NCBI GenBank assembly: GCA_949358305.1
Contig: OX442314.1
Location: forward strand, 53,887,369-53,951,368
Direction of reading: 5' to 3'
DNA: 64,000 nucleotides
From: Strigamia acuminata
Lineage: Eukaryota > Arthropoda > Chilopoda > Geophilomorpha > Linotaeniidae
Part shown: positions 21,160-31,797 of the stretch, one piece after another
How the letters are laid out: each line of letters starts with the position of its first letter
Numbering within the stretch: the first letter of the stretch is position 1
The notes under the pieces: model-generated
What the model was told of the DNA's origin: nothing
The model's database searches: none
What the model saw: the letters and a program-made list of their open reading frames with translations, nothing else
Made by a program: the position numbers and the translations under genes

Positions 21160-21177
21160 ATTCAGCTTCGTCTGCGC
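21126..21177 (+). promoter_or_regulatory. -1 ribosomal frameshift signal, element A
   Basis: A_AAA_AAC at 21126-21132 is in register with gag codons (GCA AAA AAC). The spacer TTCCAA is 6 nt. The stem is GCGCAGGCG (21139-21147) with CGTCTGCGC (21169-21177), 9 bp including one G-U. The gag stop TAA (21157-21159) is in the loop. The -1 frame is open from the slip through to pol. Confidence 0.87.
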
Positions 21178-24100
21178 CAGCCGCGGAAATTAAAAAGAAG
21201 AAATATCACACTGGACCCGCAGGTCATGCCTTGGCAGAGGCACAGATCAAAGACCGCATACAGGCCGTTCCGAAGAAGGAGGAAAAAGTGACGTTGACGA
21301 GTATGCAAGTGAGAACGAAGCCGGAGGTCGACATGGATTGGACGGACCTTCCGTTCAATCTGGAGGTTGAGCCCCAGACATTACGCGTATTTCACTGCAA
21401 TGTCACGAAAGCACATTGCGAAACTCTGTGTATGCTGCCAGTGGAGATAGAAAACCAAAAATTGTTCGGTCTGCTGGATTCAGGAGCGGATCGTTCATTC
21501 ATATCCGAAGATATAGTAAAAGACTTGGATATTGGAAAAAAGGTGGCACAAGTGAACGCGAACGTAGAATTGCTCACCGCCAACGGCTACGTCAAGCCGA
21601 AGGGCGTAGTTCGCATCATGATCGACTGGACGGGGGGGAACCTGTCCCACCCCTTCATAGTCTTGCCATCCCACGACAAAGTATTCCTCCTAGGGATGGA
21701 CATCATGGCGAAACTGAAAATTCAGCCAAACCCGATAACCCGTTCATGGAACTGGATAAGTCCCGAGGGAGAACGGCCAGTCCCCGTAGTTCCCCAAAAA
21801 TTACTGGACGAAGCCAAGGGCAAAGAGGAATACGGAAGAGGATTGCGAAAATTCGTCCAAGATTACGATTTCGCAGCCTTCACTCTGGAATTACAGAGGA
21901 GTAACGTCGTGGACACCCTGGTCGAGGAGGCAGCACTGCGTGTTGACGAGGCATCGCTACTGAGGCGAGTGCTTCGAAAACATGAAAGAATTCTGACCAA
22001 GACACCTGGTCGAACGACGGAAGCAACCCACGAAATAGTCTTAACCACAGACAAGCCGATTCGAGTGCCTTACAAGGGGATGAATCCCCAGAAAAGAGAC
22101 ATTGTGACGCAAATGTGCCAAGACATGCTCGACAAGGGCATAGTAACGCAAGCCCTGGGCGAATACGCCATGCGGATCGTCCTGGTGATGCGTCCAGGCT
22201 CGGAACCTCGACTATGCATTGATTATCGCCCCCTGAACGCGATAACGGTTATAGACCCGATTCAGATGCCGTCTATAGACTCGATCCTCCGGGAACTGAG
22301 CCCGTTCAAGTGGGTAACCACCATGGACCTGTCAAAGGGGTATTGGCAAGTGGAGCTAAAACCCGAAGACAAACTGAAAACGGCTTTCTACTCCCCGATA
22401 GGAAGGCTAATGTTCAACGTGATGCCGTTCGGGCTTGTAAACGCCCCGAGCACGTTCCAGAAACTGATCGAAAGCGTGTTGGGAGATATGCTGCACGACT
22501 TCGTGTGGGCGTATCTCGACGACATCATAATAACGTCGGACACATTCGAAGAGCATATAGACCACATCGATAGAGTGGTCTCTCGCCTAGCCAAGGCGGG
22601 ACTCCACATCCATCCAGGGAAGAGCAAGTTTTGCAGGAAAGAGCTTGCCTTCCTAGGATATCGAATAGGAGTCGAGGGAATCGCGATTGACCCCGAAAAA
22701 GTCAAAGCAATAAACGGATTCCCCGCCCCCGAAGATATAAAAGGTGTCCAGAGATTCATGGGCATGGTCAATTTCTTCGGCCGACTACTCTCTGGTCTGG
22801 CTGAAGTGGCCGCGCCTATAACAGATCTCTTACGAACGGATAAAGAGTTTGAGTGGACGGTCCAGTGCGAGGCCGCATTTAGCACTATCAAGCAAATGCT
22901 GGCTGACGTCGAAAAAATGCCATTGCCGGACCTAAACCGACCGTTCGTGTTGCACACCGACGCGAGTAAAATCGGACTGGGTGCAGCCCTTCTGCAGACC
23001 CACGTGTACAACGGAATCTCGCAAGAAGTACCCTGTATGTTTATAAGCAGAAAAATACAGGGCGCGGAGAAAAATTACACGGCAACGGAACTAGAATGCC
23101 TAGCCGTAATTTGGGCAGTTCGGAAATTTCGCGACTATCTGGAGTACACGAACTTCGAGGTTCAGACAGATCACCAGGCGCTAAGCTGGTTGATGAAGCT
23201 CAAGGAACCCTCCGGCCGACTCGCACGATGGCAACTGGAGTTAATGGCGTGCGATATAACAATTACGTACCGCCCCGGGAAGTACAATCATGTGGCCGAC
23301 GCCCTCTCGAGAGCCCCAGCCTCTGACCCCCAAGGACCAGACGACGACGGCGAGGACGACACCCACCTCTTGTACTGCCCGACTCCACGGAGAATATGGC
23401 GTTTGCGGAAGGCGAACGAGCTACCAGTGATGGGGCCCGAAGATAGAACGTTTTGTGGTTTTTGGACTCGAACATACCAGCCAGCTGGGACGAACGATTC
23501 AACATCCGAAATTCAATCTCCGCCCCCCGGAGAAACCCACAAAACACTACTACGCGCCTTCACAGCAAAAATTGAAGAAAAAACGCAATACACTCCACCC
23601 ACGAGACGTGAGTTCGTCGAGCACCAGGCAGCAGACACAAAATGTCAAATTATAACACAATATTTGCTAAACGGCGAATTTCCGGAAGGGATGACAAACC
23701 CCCACCGCCGAAAACAGTTCGTCAAGGAAGCAACAAGCTACCTCATAGATGATGAACTCCTGGTAAAATACCACCCGACGTTTCAAGATGACCTCAGCGG
23801 AGCGGGAAACTCGGTTAAAGTGGTCGTGCCGGCATCGCTGCACACCCGACTGTTGTGGCTGATGCACGGACACCCGCTCGCCAGCCATTCTGGCGTGGCG
23901 AGGACCCTTTATCGAGTAAAACAACTTTTCTTCTGGCCGGGCGCGCGGCAAAAGATAACGAAATTTATCCGACACTGCCCCCGGTGCCAAGCGTGCAGAC
24001 CGCGAGATAAAGTGGCCAGAAACGCCATGTCTCTCGGACCCTACGCACCGTTTGACTGCTTAAGCATAGACTTGATGGGCCCCAAGCCCACAACGGGAAA

Positions 24101-25262
24101 CAAGAACATGTATATTCTCGTAATTATGGACGTGGCCACCCGATGGCCGGAGCTGTACGCCCTCGCGAAGCCCTCGGCTGAAAACATAGTCGAGTGCCTT
24201 TACGACGTGGCAATGCGATTTGGGTTTCCCAGAAAACTCATTTCGGATAACGGCCCCCAATTCCGATCGAGAATATATAAGGACTTCTGTAGAAAATTTA
24301 AAATGGATGCATCAAACACCTCCACGTATAATCCTCAGACAAACCCAGTCGAGAGATTAAATAAAGACATAAAATATGCGCTGACAGTATTCACCGATAT
24401 TCACAATCGATGGGACGAATACCTGCGAGAAATCGCTTTCAGCATTCGCTCAACCGTGTCAAGAACACGCGAATTCTCACCGGCGTACCTCAACTTCGCC
24501 CGCGAATTAAGGATGCCATGGGACCCACGCGTTGCCGAAGCTGTTAACGTATTAGACCCATCGAGCCCACATGAGTACGTGTGCCGGTTGGAACAGACTA
24601 TATCCGACACATACCAGCATATGATGGCGCATATTTTCAACATGAGAGAGAGAATCGCAGATAAAGAAGGCGATCTCGCTTTCGCGAACTTTAAAGTGAA
24701 TGATCTAGTGTGGAAGGAGGCACACACGTTGTCCAATGCAGCGAAGGGCATCGCCGCCGGTTTAGCCGACAAGAGGGACGGTCCCTATGTAATTGTGGCC
24801 GAACACGGCGGCAACGCATACCAACTACGCCGCTTAGAGGACAACAAAAATTTTCAGTCGATACATGGCCGAGATTTAAGGCCATATCTGCCAGAGTTTC
24901 CCCAAGAAATCTGGCTGGAAGGTCAGACACACAGCGGCCAAGGGGGCACCGTGGTCGACACGTTCCAAAAAACAAATGAAGCTGAAAATATAGCGGAGGA
25001 CGAGGATGAATTCTTCGACGCCGAATCTCCGGCCGACGAGGCTCCAGCACAGCCGGAGCAAGCAATTTCGGAGAGGGAGGAAGCAGAAGAAAGTACTTCT
25101 GAAATGGAAAATAAAAAAATTAGTAATGAGAAAAATGCCAACACATCGGAGATGAACGAGCAAGTAGAGTCACGATCTACGAGCACGTCGAAAATCAACC
25201 TTCGACCACGACGAAGCAATAATCCGTTCATTCGGGACGGCAAAGTCGTGGGGAAGAACTAA
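21132..25262 (+). CDS. pol: pol of element A (PR-RT-RH-IN), made by frameshift
   Basis: There is no good ATG of its own near the start: the frame is open back to the slip site and the first residues come from the -1 shift. Domains in order are a linker, then protease GLLDSGADRSF (about 21465-21500). RT follows with LCIDYRPLNA (22212) and AYLDDIIIT (22508). RNase H has HTDASKIGLG (22955) and TELECLAVIWA (23085). The integrase zinc region HGHPLASHSG...CPRCQAC spans 23866-23998. The catalytic core has SIDLMGP (24065), SDNGPQF (24243) and the Glu of NPVERLNKD (24343). The C-terminal part carries KRDGPYVIVAEHGGNAYQL, a GPF/Y-like module, and an acidic tail. No chromodomain is seen. All catalytic residues are present. 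Confidence 0.95.
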   Translation, partial: LPSAGVAEINSASSAPAAEIKKKKYHTGPAGHALAEAQIKDRIQAVPKKEEKVTLTSMQVRTKPEVDMDWTDLPFNLEVEPQTLRVFHCNVTKAHCETLCMLPVEIENQKLFGLLDSGADRSFISEDIVKDLDIGKKVAQVNANVELLTANGYVKPKGVVRIMIDWTGGNLSHPFIVLPSHDKVFLLGMDIMAKLKIQPNPITRSWNWISPEGERPVPVVPQKLLDEAKGKEEYGRGLRKFVQDYDFAAFTLELQRSNVVDTLVEEAALRVDEASLLRRVLRKHERILTKTPGRTTEATHEIVLTTDKPIRVPYKGMNPQKRDIVTQMCQDMLDKGIVTQALGEYAMRIVLVMRPGSEPRLCIDYRPLNAITVIDPIQMPSIDSILRELSPFKWVTTMDLSKGYWQVELKPEDKLKTAFYSPIGRLMFNVMPFGLVNAPSTFQKLIESVLGDMLHDFVWAYLDDIIITSDTFEEHIDHIDRVVSRLAKAGLHIHPGKSKFCRKELAFLGYRIGVEGIAIDPEKVKAINGFPAPEDIKGVQRFMGMVNFFGRLLSGLAEVAAPITDLLRTDKEFEWTVQCEAAFSTIKQMLADVEKMPLPDLNRPFVLHTDASKIGLGAALLQTHVYNGISQEVPCMFISRKIQGAEKNYTATELECLAVIWAVRKFRDYLEYTNFEVQTDHQALSWLMKLKEPSGRLARWQLELMACDITITYRPGKYNHVADALSRAPASDPQGPDDDGEDDTHLLYCPTPRRIWRLRKANELPVMGPEDRTFCGFWTRTYQPAGTNDSTSEIQSPPPGETHKTLLRAFTAKIEEKTQYTPPTRREFVEHQAADTKCQIITQYLLNGEFPEGMTNPHRRKQFVKEATSYLIDDELLVKYHPTFQDDLSGAGNSVKVVVPASLHTRLLWLMHGHPLASHSGVARTLYRVKQLFFWPGARQKITKFIRHCPRCQACRPRDKVARNAMSLGPYAPFDCLSIDLMGPKPTTGNKNMYILVIMDVATRWPELYALAKPSAENIVECLYDVAMRFGFPRKLISDNGPQFRSRIYKDFCRKFKMDASNTSTYNPQTNPVERLNKDIKYALTVFTDIHNRWDEYLREIAFSIRSTVSRTREFSPAYLNFARELRMPWDPRVAEAVNVLDPSSPHEYVCRLEQTISDTYQHMMAHIFNMRERIADKEGDLAFANFKVNDLVWKEAHTLSNAAKGIAAGLADKRDGPYVIVAEHGGNAYQLRRLEDNKNFQSIHGRDLRPYLPEFPQEIWLEGQTHSGQGGTVVDTFQKTNEAENIAEDEDEFFDAESPADEAPAQPEQAISEREEAEESTSEMENKKISNEKNANTSEMNEQVESRSTSTSKINLRPRRSNNPFIRDGKVVGKN

Positions 25263-25636
25263 AAATAAAAGAAAATGTGATAACATGGAGCGGAGGCCTT
25301 GTAAAATAAAAAGATTTACTTACGAGAGCTGCTGCACATGTTGAGACGCGAAAATTTGGCTAAGTCCAAACTTCGCAACGAATTGTCGCAGTCACCACTA
25401 ACAGACGAGAAGTTATGACGTAGCGGGCGACCACGTGACAACGAAACCACGCGGTCGACCCCGTAGCGTCATTGCCAGCACGGCGGATCTCGCAAAATAC
25501 GAGACGCGTTCGAGACCCACAATTCTCAGCGTCGATAGGCCCAGTTTCCGACTGTTTTTAACACGACGAGACGTGTTTTTGCTTCTCCCCCAAAGAGAAA
25601 GACAAAGACCTCTCAAACAAAACTTCATTTATTGAA
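25263..25636 (+). other. pol to third-gene spacer of element A, with a bulged-A hairpin
   Basis: Shares the block AAAATTTNGCTAAGTCCAA (25350-25368) with the same region of element B (51292-51310). A hairpin at 25461-25483 pairs CCGT with ACGG and GC with GC, leaving a single unpaired A in the 5' arm (CCGT-A-GC, 10-nt loop, GC-ACGG). B has three such hairpins. The spacer must carry whatever brings the 5' end of the third-gene mRNA here, either an upstream splice acceptor or an internal promoter; I could not identify which. Confidence 0.55.
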
Positions 25637-28600
25637 ATGGCCGATCGACGCAACCCACGATTAGAGCCGAGCGCATCGTCGAGAGACGAGAGCGACGGCC
25701 TAATCGTAAATGCAGAAGACGATGAGAATTGGGACGAACAACCGCCGTTGCAGGTAAATTAGTGTGATTTCCCCAGAGAAATCACATAATTCTTTGAATC
25801 TGTTGCATCCAACCCAGATTGGAGCGTGACTTGTGACTGATATATTTCTTTCTGTTTTATTGTTGATTTAAGGCTGGCTAAAAACCCGAGAGTGGACCCA
25901 GATTCACCTCGGAGTCAAGGCCGCCAAAAAACTAGAACAAAGGAAGTGTTCGCGGAATGGCGTCGTGGCAAACCAAAACCAAAACTAAAGGTTTTCTTTC
26001 TTTTAAATTTAAACATCGTAATAAATTAAAATACGATTAGAGTTAAAATAAAAAAGTTTAGCGTAAGAAATTAAAATTTAACGATCGGTTTTGCCTGCGA
26101 CCCCTTCCAAAAAAGCGGATCACCTGAGTTCAAAAGTAGTGTTGGATCAGCGCTACGACGGCGGAGATCATCGCAGAACTGCGAAACAAGAAAATAAGAC
26201 CGACGGCCGCAACAAAAGAAAGGAGTTGCTGCCACCGTCGATCTTGAGCATATTTCTGATCCCCATCGTTAACTGGGATTTATTATATTAATCTTGTGAT
26301 CTAAAATTATTCAGGTCGACCCGCTAGAATCGTGGGACGCCCTGCCTCCGACGGCGTCAACCGCCAACAACATCTTTCGCGGAGCCCTGCCGATCTACCT
26401 GCGGCAGGCCTATCCTGCGGAGACCAGCGCCTGGAAAATTCGATTGATGTATTCCAGGACCCTCGAAGAAAAATTCGAGCGATCGAAAACGCTGGTCGAG
26501 TGCATGACAAAGGAGATGAGGGAGCGAGTGGGGCCGCGGATCCCACCCGATGCGGATCCGCCGAGCCCCGTTTACTCCGGGTATCTGGAAGAGGCTTACC
26601 CAGGCACGGTGGCCGAGTTGCACACCTCCCACAGGTGGCGCGAGGCCCCGACCTTGGCAGCCCGCCAGAGAATAGTGGACGACGAGATCAAACGCTTAAA
26701 GCGCACCGAGACTCACGGAGTAACCCGAGTTCTCGAGAGAAACGGTTTCTCCCCCGAAGAAATCCGTAGATGGCTTCGCGACATCGAAGAAGATCATCTG
26801 ACACCCAGATGGATACCGCCGGCGAATTTTACGGCCACGCAGTCTGAGATGTGGCAGTTATACCACGCTGGTATCCTGGGAAGTCGCCGCCATCACAGAA
26901 GATCGAAGCGTCCGGCGGAGTCCGCCCCACGCGGACCCGCACGAAGAAGACAGGCCGTCTCCCCAATAGAGGCCGGCCCGTCAACGAGCCGCGACTACCG
27001 CAGCCGCTCGAGCAGCTCCAGTTCCCGAACTCGAGTTGTCGTGCGCTCGGAGTGTCGCCGAGTAGTAACGCTCGAGCCTGCCTCGCCAGACGACGCGCGG
27101 GCTGAGCGAACAGTCGAAACTTCCGCCCACTGGGCTGCGAGGACCGAGACACACCAAGATCGAGGAAAGAAAAGATCCTCGTTGTTCATGGCGATTACCA
27201 CACAGTCGTCAGATCAATCCTCGTCGCGACGAACCGTTTCATCACACCAGAGACCGAATTCTCCGACGGACGTCCCCCAGAGGACGACCCAACGAAGATC
27301 CGTCGCAGCCAGCACCCGGAGGAATCGAAAGCGCAAAGTACGTCAGAAGTTGCGAGCACAATCCCTGATAGCTAAGGGATTAGAGAAGGAGCGAGAGATG
27401 GCCGCCGCGAAAAGGTCCGAACCCCAGAGTCTCGGACCCACGGCTGGACCGTCCAGGCGCCAAGCAGAGATTGATTCGGGAGAGTTGACGGAAGAGCAAA
27501 TGTCCCCAGATGAGTCGGACAAAGATGGGCCGGTTACAAAACAGGATCTGGCCGTAGCATTGAAGAACGCCTTCCGAGGATACGCGGCCAACCGGCCGTC
27601 GGGCTCAACACCGGCTGTGCCAACCGCGCTTGTGCCCCCACAAGTGCAATCGCGATGGCCGCCACTCCTCGAGGGTACAAACCCAGCCGTGACCGCTTGG
27701 ACCCCTCCCCGGATGATTCCGGTGGGAGATCCAGCTCCGAAGCGGGTCAGATACGATAATCTACCCGGGCTGGGCCGTCCACCGTCACCCCCAACGCCAC
27801 GAGTGTGTCGACCTTATCGCAACGCCGAATGGTACGCCCAGCGAGAGATGGACGCTCGATGCCGGCGTGAAGCGGCCTATCCCCCACTCAGCGAGCTACA
27901 AGAATATCTGGCCGAATACGAGAACCCCGCGATTGCCGAGTTGGCCATACGACAGGCCGACGCCGCCCAAACCCACCACATCAATTGGGCGATCGAACAG
28001 ATGCGGACGCTGTCACAACAATTCAGTGACAATCCGGACCGCGCTCACCCCTGTCATCGGAGCAGTTTGAATTTGGCTGTAACGAACGTATTAGCCCAGC
28101 TGCTATCCCTGGGCGTCTTCTTGGACAGTCGGCAAGCTATGGCGGCCTGGACAATCGTCGACCGTGAGGGAGTTCACCTTCCTCGGGCGTTGTACCAGGT
28201 ATGGGCCGGATGGACTCCAGAGCCCGCCTCGCTACGCTTCGACCTGGCCAGAAATACGGAAAACCCAGGTCTACAGTTTTCAAGGATGCGTTCATTAGCA
28301 TTCCGCTACCGGAACCCCGGAGTCCACCCTTCCTTGTTGCGAACAATTCGGGAGGCTCCGGAGGTACCAGGAACAGCGGCGAGCCTCCCACAGGCCATCA
28401 AGACCGCCCCCCCAGAGGCGGCGGTCCAACCATACATACCGACCCCAAAGCCGGTATTCCCGAAGGAGAAGCGGCACGCGAATCGACCCAGATTGATTCC
28501 GAAGCGTTCCAAGCGAGGACCCCGAACTCCTCCGCTGCCCTCTCCTTCACCACCAGCGGCAGGGCTGGCCGCTCTCTCTGCAGAGCCGGCTACGCCACCG

Positions 28601-29101
28601 TTGGAGAGCCCAATGGAGATTCCGCTTCCACCATCGCCTCCGCCGCCCCCAGCAGCGCAGCTTTACTTGAGGTTGGGAGTGGAATACCCATTCCTCCAGA
28701 TGTCGGAGTTCACGCGACAACGCATCATTGACTCCGATGATCACGGCGAGTCGATCCTCAAATGGCTGAACAGAGAGGCCCGATCCACCATGGACGCCGT
28801 CTTCCATCGCCGTATCCTACGGGCCCACAGAAAACCCGGATCGAGCGCCGAGTCGCGAAGGATTCGGCTCGTTCCAGACCGATTCCCTGCCTCTACCCGG
28901 ATTTGGATCCATGAGCGTACGGGGTTGATTGGCGAGCCAGTCGGCGGTCACCCGCAGTACTTCATCAACGAGCGACAAAATCCTGCGGATCTGACGACCT
29001 CTCTACCCCCGGATTTACCACCGCCGCCACCGGCAGTGCCGCCCGTGATCCTCCGCCCATGCAGAGGGGTGCTGCCGGCTCTTCGCAGAGGAGAGCGATG
29101 A
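25637..29101 (+). CDS. third gene of element A, spliced: join(25637..25753, 26315..29101)
   Basis: Function unknown. Exon 1 (39 codons) starts MADRRNPRLE and ends DDENWDEQPPLQ, followed by the donor CAG|GTAAAT. The acceptor AAATTATTCAG is at 26304-26314. Exon 2 opens in phase 0 with VDPLESWDAL and stays open to the stop at 29101, giving 967 residues. Element B has the same exon-1 motif, intron phase and alignment across the junction (W is residue 7 of exon 2 in both). Conserved blocks are an N-terminal one to SEMWQLYHAGILG, a middle one with QAMAAWTIVDREGVHLPRAL, and a C-terminal one with FHRRILRAHRK and IWIHERT. Basic Arg/Ser tracts and Pro-rich linkers separate them. There is no signal peptide, membrane segment or envelope motif, so it is probably a cytoplasmic or nuclear accessory protein. 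GC-rich pieces inside the intron (25874-25989 and 26090-26250) might be optional exons. Confidence 0.8.
25754..26314 (+). other. intron of the element A third gene (561 bp)
   Basis: GT...AG intron with donor GTAAAT and a T-rich 3' end. It joins two phase-0 codons. Internal segment 25874-25989 is GC-rich and open in one frame with a possible acceptor (GATTTAAG) and donor (AAAG|GTTTTC), but that frame does not match the phase of exon 1. Confidence 0.7.
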
Positions 29102-29136
29102 GAAAATTGAGATCGCTCCGATCCGAGATCGAAGCT

Positions 29137-29148
29137 GGAGGAGGGACG
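29137..29148 (+). other. polypurine tract, element A
   Basis: GGAGGAGGGACG lies directly before the 3' LTR (29149), the expected place for the plus-strand primer. Confidence 0.8.
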
Positions 29149-29969
29149 TGTGGTGACCCAGTTGGATAGGTGTCCCCCCAGGGCGGATACTTGTCCTCTG
29201 AGTCACTATGATTGAAGAGTCGTTCCCCCCCGAGTTGGCTCCACCTCCCCATGGCAGGTGTGTGCCCCGAGGGGGAGGAAGCGGCTGGTGGTCAGCCCCC
29301 ATTGGTTGATCGCCGGCCCTTCGCCCCACTGCATAAAAGGCTGTGTTTCCCGCCTAAAGTCAGAACTTACACAAACGACACCAAGAACACAGCAACTACC
29401 TCACCGTCAGGCCAACTTCAACTACAAGTTAGGATTGATCGAGGATCGCTGAGTAAAGTGCAAACTGTAACTCTCACGAAGTCACTTGCGAGCTATTCCT
29501 GCGAAAGCACGAGAATAGCCCTTGTGAAATCACCCAGAATAATCGCCCAGACGATTATTCGCCGAAGTAAGTGTCCGAGTGCTTTGTAGGGAACCCCAAA
29601 GTTCCTAGACGAGGCCTCTGCGACGCTAAACCAAACCCTAGACAACAGGCACGGATAGAAGACTCGAAAGAGCATTCCACCGCGTCCGTGAAGACGAATC
29701 CGTGACGAATTAACGACAACTCGAGACGCCGCCTTTGTTCCGCCGACCACGCGGAATCGACGACGCCATCTTGAGAAATCCTTTGTTCGACGCTGACCAC
29801 GTCGACTCTAGAATTATTACTGAGTGTATTTTAAAGGCATAAAGCCTGGTGAATAAATTACCTGTTTATTTACATACATTTGGTATTCATTTGGGTATTT
29901 GCATAATTGATCACAGGTAAAGTATTACACGTTAGCGCTATTTAAACCTATACAAAGTAGGACGCGACA
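29149..29969 (+). repeat. 3' LTR of element A (821 bp)
   Basis: Same length as the 5' LTR and, by eye, different at only two bases. TATA-like at 29332-29340, AATAAA at 29852-29857. It is followed by the second copy of the target duplication CTAC. Confidence 0.96.
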
Positions 29970-30610
29970 CTACGTACGTACGTAAGAATAACGTTTGCCC
30001 GACGTGCCGCTATTCTTACGTACATACGTACGTACGTACGGGCAGGGATGAATGAAACCCACCAGCATGTCGCGCTCAGGATTTGCCCCTCAAAAAAAAC
30101 AAAATGAAACCAGCGTTTTGTTTTTTTATTTTCTTTTTTTAATAATGGAATATTTTGGTCATTTCAGACATTGAATTCAGTCGTTTTGTTCATTTCAGAC
30201 AATTTCTGACATTGTATTCAATCGTTTTGGTCATTTCAGACAATTTCAGACATTGAATTCAGTCGTTTTGGGCAACACTACTAACAATAGAATCATTCAC
30301 GGACATAGCCACAACAAATTATTACAACAAAACTAAACCTAAACTAACCTAATTGATATGGGTGGAAATAGCGCGACACCACACCTGTAGGTGGTATATA
30401 ATCCTCCCACATACGTAAGAATAATGACTAATGACCCCCCCTGGCGGCCCGCTATGTACGTAAGAATAGCCATACGTTATTCTTACGTACGTACGTACAA
30501 ATATACAGTTTTTCAGGGGTCGAGGATAGGCTTTCCTGCAATTTTCGGTATGTACGTAAGAATAGCGTATCGGCTATTCTTACGTACGTACGTAAGAATA
30601 GCCACGGCGA
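29970..30610. repeat. array of GTAC palindromes and 30-40 bp repeats
   Basis: Copies of TTCTTACGTACGTACGTAAG(AA) or half-copies occur near 29970, 30013, 30463 and 30579. Between them, about 30150-30265 holds two to three copies of a repeat built on cattttggtcatttcagacattg and attcagtcgttttg. Short frames here follow the palindromes and are not genes. Confidence 0.8.
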
Positions 30611-30785
30611 ATATCAATATCTTGCCTTTTGGAAACCAAAAAGCAAGACAATTTCGTACAGTGCTGGAAAAAAGTTTGAGACCAGCACTGATTGTGTGAT
30701 AAAAAACTATCATCTCACTATACCTCCTGGTGTAATCAGTCGTGCACTCATTTGCATGTTATAGTTAAAAAATATGTGGTCAAGT

Positions 30786-31797
30786 CACTGGAAAAAAATA
30801 TGGCTTTACACGTCTTTTAATTGCTGAAAAGTTAATGTAAATTTGAACTTTCGGCTTTGTAAAGTCACATTTACAAAGATTGTAAATTTTTGTTTTAAAC
30901 AATAACTTTACAAAATTAAAAAGACATTTTACAATGAAGACGCACAATAACTTTACAGTTTGTAAATTTCGAATTTTCCAGATTTAACAATAAATTTAAT
31001 TTTAATTTAATTTTAAATTGGTCAGTTTTAACAATGAATTTAATTTACTTTTAATTCTTTTTTTAATTTTTAACTTCTAAATTTATTATAATTTATTTCA
31101 AAATATTTACATGTAAATATTTCCATTATTCCATGAAAATAAATCTCATGAAAATAAATCTCATGAAAATAAATCCCATGAAAATAAATCCCATGAAGAT
31201 AAATCCCATGAAGATAAATCCCATGAAAATAAATCCCATGAAAATAAATCCCATGAAAATAAATCCCATAAAAATAAATCCCATGAAATTTTCATACAAA
31301 TCTCACATGAGATATGCAGAGGATTCATAGCCTCAATAAAAAAAGTGCACAAAACCAACAGAAGGCAATGATACAAGCTCACAACAATATCCTGGTTGTT
31401 ACAAATTCAAAAACCAAATTAAAATGTTAAATTACCCAATTTGTATCACCTTTTTGTTTCATTTAACTCCAACAATGATATTCTAATTAAGTTTTGAAGT
31501 AAAATTAATAGAACCAACCCCATATTTAACAAATGTAAATTTTTTAGTTTTTTATTTTTGAAATATATTGCCAGCTGGTGATAAACTCATACATTAACTT
31601 TACAAATCATTTACAAGAAACTTAAATTTAATGTAAATGTCTAATTTACACGTGAAATTTACAAAGTGATTAAATTCAATGTTAAATGTCTAATTTTTCT
31701 TCGATTTCACAACAACTTTACAAAAACTGTAAAGCTCACATTTCCACATTAATTTTTGGAACATTTACAATTTGTAAAGCCATATTTTTTTCCAGTG
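30786..31797. mobile_element. CACTA-like non-autonomous element (1012 bp), TSD AGT
   Basis: Inverted ends CACTGGAAAAAAATATGGCT (30786) and AGCCATATTTTTTTCCAGTG (to 31797) continue as matching ...TTTACA. A 3-bp duplication AGT flanks it (30783-30785, 31798-31800). The CACTG end with a 3-bp duplication fits the CACTA/EnSpm group. Subterminal DNA is filled with variants of ctttacaaa and gtaaat. No transposase is present. It interrupts the Tc3-like transposase, so it is younger than that copy. Confidence 0.8.
31133..31292. repeat. 15-bp tandem repeat inside the CACTA-like element
   Basis: About 11 copies of catgaaaataaatcc with few variants (gaagat, cataaa). The open frames on both strands are repeat by-products. 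Confidence 0.9.

Larger units (their letters stand above)
17104..29969 (+). mobile_element. full-length Ty3/gypsy element A (12,866 bp)
   Basis: Two 821-bp LTRs, tRNA-Pro-like primer site, gag, frameshift signal, pol, spliced third gene, polypurine tract and a 4-bp target duplication CTAC (17100-17103, 29970-29973). The two LTRs differ at only two positions that I noticed. All three coding regions are open, so this is a young, possibly active copy. At almost 13 kb it is long for a gypsy element; the excess lies in the gag N-terminus and the third gene. Confidence 0.96.

Noticed and set aside
24700-25262. Chromodomain at the integrase C-terminus
   Set aside because: Only a GPF/Y-like stretch and an acidic tail are seen; no aromatic-cage pattern.
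25637-29101. Third gene as an envelope (errantivirus env)
   Set aside because: No signal peptide, furin-like site, fusion peptide or transmembrane stretch in A or B; the protein is Pro/Arg-rich and mostly hydrophilic.
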